A DNA stretch of 64,000 nucleotides from Aquimarina acroporae (GTDB taxonomy: Bacteria > Bacteroidota > Bacteroidia > Flavobacteriales > Flavobacteriaceae). The position numbers and the translations under genes are program-made. Within the stretch, counting starts at the first letter, position 1. Each line of letters opens with the position of its first letter. The stretch is from NCBI RefSeq assembly GCF_023195925.1, contig NZ_JALPRE010000001.1:806001-870000 (forward strand). Reading direction: 5' to 3'. The notes beneath the pieces were generated by a model. That model did not search any database. It saw only the letters and a list, made by a program, of their open reading frames with translations, and was not told the origin of the DNA. Shown here piece after piece: positions 60,616 to 64,000 of this stretch.

Positions 60616-61506
60616 CTAGAAGAGTTTTCCATCATTAGAAAGGTGTTCAGGAAGATGAAGTTCTATGTTTAACGCTTCATTAAGTTGACGAATAAAATAT
60701 GTCGATAATAGCGGTGATTCTTTTTCAATATTTTGATGAACAAAGAAATGTATATGATTAATACCTTGTTTTTTCCATGCTGTTAACCTCTTCACCCAAT
60801 CATCTAACCTGGAATAATCGGTAGTATGATTGGCTCCCACATAGCGTATAAATGCTTCATCATTGGTAAGTCGCATATGCAAAAGATCTCTTCTTCCAGC
60901 TGTATCAGTAATAATATTTGCAATGTTATTTTCTTCTAAAAGATGATATAATTCATCTGCAACCTGACTATCATTAAACCAATCTGTATGTCTGAATTCT
61001 ACTGACAATCGAACTTCTTTGGGCCATTTTTCAATAAATCTCACAACTCTATCAAAGTTTTTTGGTGCAAAATTACCATGCATTTGCAAAAAAATTGTTC
61101 CTAATTTTTCTTTTAAGTGCATTGCATTAGCCAGATATTCATCTACATAGGGTTGTACATCATCATTCAATCTTTTAAGATGAGAAATGTTTTGAACCAG
61201 CTTAGGGAAAAATTTAAAATCTTTAGGAGTTTTGTGATACCATTTTTTGAACTGATCTTCAGGAAAAATCCTATAAAAGGTAGCATTCAATTCAATACTA
61301 TTAAACTGTCTTGAGTAATATTCTAGTTCATCTTTGGTTCCTCTTGGGTAAAAACCTTTTAAATCTTGTCGATTCCATTTTGCACAACCTACGTATACTG
61401 ATAAGTTATTGGTCTTTTTCTTATCAAGAATTTTAGACGTGTCGGGATGATCTTTTGGTAATTCAAAATCTATAAGTTCAGGATGCTCTACTTTACCAAA
61501 TTGCAT
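60616..61506 (-). CDS. DUF72 family protein (YecE-like)
   Basis: 296 residues with a TIM-barrel pattern. VYVGCAKWNRQDLKGFYP (the usual GTSGW position), LNATFYRIFPEDQFKKWYHKTP, FLQMHGNF, SVEFRHTDWF and YVGANHTTDYSRLDDW are the conserved DUF72 blocks. The family's function is not established, though it is related to endonuclease-like TIM barrels. A -7 box TATTTTTG is on the minus strand at 61542-61535. Transcribed alone. Confidence 0.9.
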   Translation of the reverse strand: MQFGKVEHPELIDFELPKDHPDTSKILDKKKTNNLSVYVGCAKWNRQDLKGFYPRGTKDELEYYSRQFNSIELNATFYRIFPEDQFKKWYHKTPKDFKFFPKLVQNISHLKRLNDDVQPYVDEYLANAMHLKEKLGTIFLQMHGNFAPKNFDRVVRFIEKWPKEVRLSVEFRHTDWFNDSQVADELYHLLEENNIANIITDTAGRRDLLHMRLTNDEAFIRYVGANHTTDYSRLDDWVKRLTAWKKQGINHIHFFVHQNIEKESPLLSTYFIRQLNEALNIELHLPEHLSNDGKLF

Positions 61507-61809
61507 ATGCTTATTTTTAAGATGAATAGTTAAACAAAAATAAAATTTAATTGTTTTCTCGGCTTACTATTACGTCATCTTCAATTTATGTTTTTGAAAC
61601 ACTCTTTTATTTACCTGTGCAGAAACTCCTTACAATTACTTTTAAGTACCTTATAATTAAATTAATACAGATTCAAAACAAAAAACATATGTTTGTTAGA
61701 TTTTAATGTCACCGGGCTTCAAATATTGTTTATAAGTAGTTTAAAACTCAAATAAAGGTCATGATTTTTGAATAAAACAATTAAGTAACTTTAGTAAACC
61801 TTCTTTATT
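61507..61809. other. 303-base region between DUF72 and the small conserved gene
   Basis: No gene seen. It holds the DUF72 -7 box (61542-61535, minus) and, at 61786-61793, TAACTTTA with TTTG at 61767-61770 as a possible promoter for the plus-strand gene. The rest is AT-rich without clear structure. Confidence 0.6.
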
Positions 61810-62220
61810 ATGGAAAACAGGGAATCAAATTTATTGGCAATGCGACCTCAATTGCTTAATGCAAGAGTGTCAGAAAACATGACTAGTGATGAACAATTTC
61901 AGAACGGTACTATAAGACCAATTGTTAAACTGCAGGGAGATTTATTGATAGCAGTTTTTAAGAACTACATAAAAAAAAGAAAAAATACTTTTTACGAACT
62001 CAATCTTGAAAAACGCATGGCTTTTATAGAGAACGCGGTTCAAAAAGATATGAAGTTCAGAAACAGTTTAAAAGGAATGATCATTGGTCAGTTCACCGTT
62101 GAGGAATATTCAACCTATATTCAAAACTCTTCTGCTTTAAACAAACGTATGATGAATATTGTAAAAGAGCGCTTACAAGATAATATACAATTGCTCGAAA
62201 GTCGCTCTTATGTGTATTAA
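61810..62220 (+). CDS. small conserved cytoplasmic protein of flavobacteria
   Basis: 136 residues, no signal peptide. Highly charged and helical: FQNGTIRPIVKLQGDLLIAVFKNYIKK, LNLEKRMAFIENAVQKD, FRNSLKGMIIGQFTVEEYSTYIQNSSALNKRMMN. I recognise it as a family common in Bacteroidota and sometimes named glyoxalase in databases, a name that the sequence does not support (no metal-binding beta-alpha-beta repeats). Function unknown. It is convergent with purC. Confidence 0.8.
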   Translation: MENRESNLLAMRPQLLNARVSENMTSDEQFQNGTIRPIVKLQGDLLIAVFKNYIKKRKNTFYELNLEKRMAFIENAVQKDMKFRNSLKGMIIGQFTVEEYSTYIQNSSALNKRMMNIVKERLQDNIQLLESRSYVY

Positions 62221-62238
62221 GGTTATTGTAGTAACTAC

Positions 62239-63186
62239 TTATTTTTGTAGATACGCCAATACATTATTCTGAATACGATTTGAAATCTGAGATACATCGG
62301 CCTTTTCGAATGAGGTCCCGGTAATGTTTTCGAAAAGTTCTATGTATCTGTCAGATACAGAACCTATATATTCTTCTGTCATTTCTGGGATTTGTTGACC
62401 TTCTTTTCCCTGAAATCCATTACTAATTAGCCATTGTCGCACAAATTCTTTTGACAATTGTTTTTGAGGTTCTCCTTTCTCCTGTAATTCCTTATAACCC
62501 TCTGCGTAAAAGTAACGTGAAGAATCTGGTGTATGAATCTCATCTATTAAAACAATTTTACCATCTTTGGTTTTTCCAAATTCATACTTCGTGTCGACAA
62601 GAATTAATCCTCGCTTTTTGGCTATCTCTGTGCCTCTTTTAAAAAGCTTTCTAGTATAATCTTCTAATACTAAGTAATCTTCTTCAGAAACAATACCTTT
62701 AGATAAAATTTCTTCTCTTGATATATCCTCATCATGTTCACCATTATCTGCTTTGGTAGAAGGTGTAATAATAGGTTCTGGAAATTTATCATTTTCCTTC
62801 ATCCCTTCTGGCATAGGTACGCCACAAAGTAATCGTTTTCCTGCTTTGTATTCACGAGCTGCATGACCAGATAAATATCCTCTTATAACCATTTCTACTT
62901 TAAAAGGCGCACAAAGGTGGCCTACAGCTACATTTGGGTCTGGTGTTGCAATTAACCAATTAGGAACCAAATCTTCGGTGTCATGCATCATTTGGGTAGC
63001 TATTTGATTAAGAATTTGTCCTTTAAAAGGTATTCCTTTGGGCATTACTACATCAAAAGCCGATAGACGATCGGTGGCAATCATCACCAAAAGTTCGTCG
63101 TTAATATTGTAAACTTCTCTTACCTTTCCTTTATATACCGATTTTTGATTAGGAAAATTATAATTTGTATCTGTAATTGTATTCAT
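62239..63186 (-). CDS. purC: phosphoribosylaminoimidazole-succinocarboxamide synthase
   Basis: It joins CAIR and aspartate in purine synthesis. 315 residues, the longer form. Motifs: [59 protein letters not shown] and [13 protein letters not shown]. These are the SAICAR synthase signatures. It is downstream of phoH in the same direction with a 56-base gap. Confidence 0.96.
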   Translation of the reverse strand: MNTITDTNYNFPNQKSVYKGKVREVYNINDELLVMIATDRLSAFDVVMPKGIPFKGQILNQIATQMMHDTEDLVPNWLIATPDPNVAVGHLCAPFKVEMVIRGYLSGHAAREYKAGKRLLCGVPMPEGMKENDKFPEPIITPSTKADNGEHDEDISREEILSKGIVSEEDYLVLEDYTRKLFKRGTEIAKKRGLILVDTKYEFGKTKDGKIVLIDEIHTPDSSRYFYAEGYKELQEKGEPQKQLSKEFVRQWLISNGFQGKEGQQIPEMTEEYIGSVSDRYIELFENITGTSFEKADVSQISNRIQNNVLAYLQK

Positions 63187-63242
63187 TTCTTGAATTTCAG
63201 GCTTATAATTTCAGCATATTGTACAGTAAAAACTGAAATTAC

Positions 63243-64000
63243 TTATCCATTTCTATTTTCGATTTCTTTGTAGGCTGCAATTACCTTCTTCACTAATTTA
63301 TGGCGTATGACATCTTTATCATCTAGATGAATAATTCCTATTCCCGGAATGTTCTTTAACACCAATAAAGCTTCTTTAAGACCAGAAGTAACTCTTCGAG
63401 GTAAATCAATTTGTCCCGGATCTCCAGTTATGATAAACTTTGCGTTTTTACCCATACGAGTTAAAAACATTTTCATCTGGGCATGTGTAGTATTTTGGGC
63501 CTCATCTAATATTACAAAAGCATTATCTAAGGTTCTACCTCTCATAAATGCCATAGGTGCAATCTGAATAACCCCTTTCTCGATGAAACTATCTAATTTT
63601 TCACTTGGAATCATGTCGCGTAATGCGTCATATAAAGGTTGCATGTAAGGGTCTAATTTTTCTTTAAGATCTCCTGGCAAAAAACCAAGGTTCTCCCCCG
63701 CCTCTACAGCTGGCCTAGTAAGAATAATTCGTCTTACCTGTTTCTCCTTAAGCGCTTTTACAGCAAGCGCAACTCCGGTATAGGTTTTACCAGTACCTGC
63801 AGGACCAATGGCAAATACCATATCGTTCTTGTAAGAACATTCTACCAGTTTTCTTTGGTTGGCTGTTTGTGCTTTAATGAGTCTTCCTCCTACACCATGC
63901 AACAGAATTTCTCCACTCCCTTCAGAAGTTTCATAATCAGATTTACTTTCGCTGGTAAGTACTCGTTCTATAACATTCTCATCTAATTTGTTGTATTTAC
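63243..64000 (-). CDS. phoH: PhoH family ATPase (5' end cut off)
   Basis: The gene runs off the right edge; about 252 codons are visible without the start. The PhoH-like P-loop FAIGPAGTGKTYTGVALA, then RRIILTRPAVEAGENLGFLPG, the Walker B-like FVILDEAQNTTHAQMKMFLTRMG and FIITGDPGQIDLP are all present. PhoH proteins are linked to RNA metabolism or phosphate stress, with the activity not settled. purC follows. The reading frame continues to the last base of the window. Confidence 0.92.
   Translation of the reverse strand, partial: KYNKLDENVIERVLTSESKSDYETSEGSGEILLHGVGGRLIKAQTANQRKLVECSYKNDMVFAIGPAGTGKTYTGVALAVKALKEKQVRRIILTRPAVEAGENLGFLPGDLKEKLDPYMQPLYDALRDMIPSEKLDSFIEKGVIQIAPMAFMRGRTLDNAFVILDEAQNTTHAQMKMFLTRMGKNAKFIITGDPGQIDLPRRVTSGLKEALLVLKNIPGIGIIHLDDKDVIRHKLVKKVIAAYKEIENRNG

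Noticed and set aside
61683..61694. Palindrome AAACATATGTTT
   Set aside because: Short and built of common AT-rich words in an AT-rich gap; expected by chance.
1..64000. Mobile elements, prophage, CRISPR array, rRNA or toxin-antitoxin pairs
   Set aside because: None was seen on reading both strands; gene order and composition look like ordinary chromosome throughout.

Overview
The window looks like a chromosomal segment of a marine-type member of the Flavobacteriaceae (phylum Bacteroidota), possibly near Aquimarina; the genus is a guess from gene content. The reasons are an AT-rich sequence, promoters of the Bacteroidota type (TAnnTTTG at -7, TTTG at -33), almost no Shine-Dalgarno sites, tRNA genes without an encoded CCA end, DUF families typical of the group (DUF4159, DUF6134, DUF6515, DUF6588, DUF6952), a fused CcsBA protein and a bacillithiol deacetylase. 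No phage, insertion sequence, CRISPR array or rRNA operon was seen.

Layout. 1-6.3 kb: a cut-off DUF1223 protein, a DUF4159 protein with a TrmH-like methyltransferase, an AI-2E family permease, a THUMP-like methyltransferase and two secreted proteins of unknown role. 6.45-6.9 kb: a tRNA array Ser(GCU)-Pro(UGG)-Arg(UCU) in which an exact 87-bp tandem duplication has created a chimeric Arg/Pro pseudo-tRNA. 6.9-9.9 kb: a galactose module, galKT, divergent from a Nudix-fold regulator whose catalytic box is lost, with a palindrome in the shared promoter region. 10-14.7 kb: a DUF6134 protein, CorA, a serine-hydrolase-fold protein lacking its catalytic Ser/Lys, and a membrane-anchored AraC regulator. 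14.8-20.6 kb: cytochrome c maturation (CcsBA), then a DUF2520 protein, KdsC and RdgB, and a CPBP protease. 20.6-31 kb: NhaC, a thioesterase, a nitroreductase, a DegT aminotransferase, a RibB fused to a dead GTP cyclohydrolase II domain, LptF/G, LolA-like and FtsK. 31-39.2 kb: a Q/N-rich secreted protein, DgkA, Tpx, a peroxiredoxin-thioredoxin-DUF6952 operon, a hybrid histidine kinase, a trans-sulfuration enzyme and BshB1.

39.3-47.1 kb: tRNA-His, an M28 peptidase, tRNA-Ser(UGA), and a periplasmic nitrate reductase operon read on the minus strand. Its order is napD, napA, a NapB-like protein with two diheme units, a tetraheme lipoprotein, an FeS protein with an extended Tat signal, and an NrfD-type membrane subunit. 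No NapC or NapGH is present, so the likely electron path is menaquinol > NrfD > FeS protein > hemes > NapB > NapA.

47.3-56.0 kb: a cluster of apparent envelope genes around a LytS/LytR-type two-component system. It has two paralogous small secreted proteins at its edges, a DUF6588 protein, a lipoprotein, several micro-proteins of 41-100 residues, an Arg/Asp-rich coiled-coil protein, a DUF6515 protein and a DegP/HtrA-like protease. This is the least explained part of the window. 56.2-64 kb: a PAS histidine kinase with a separate receiver, a DEAD-box helicase, a His-rich secreted protein, a DUF72 protein, a small conserved protein, PurC and a cut-off PhoH.

The strongest observations are the tRNA duplication and chimera, the rebuilt Nap electron-transfer chain with a doubled NapB, the pseudo-enzyme serine hydrolase, and the small-protein two-component cluster. 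All family names come from reading the protein sequences by eye; no database was searched.
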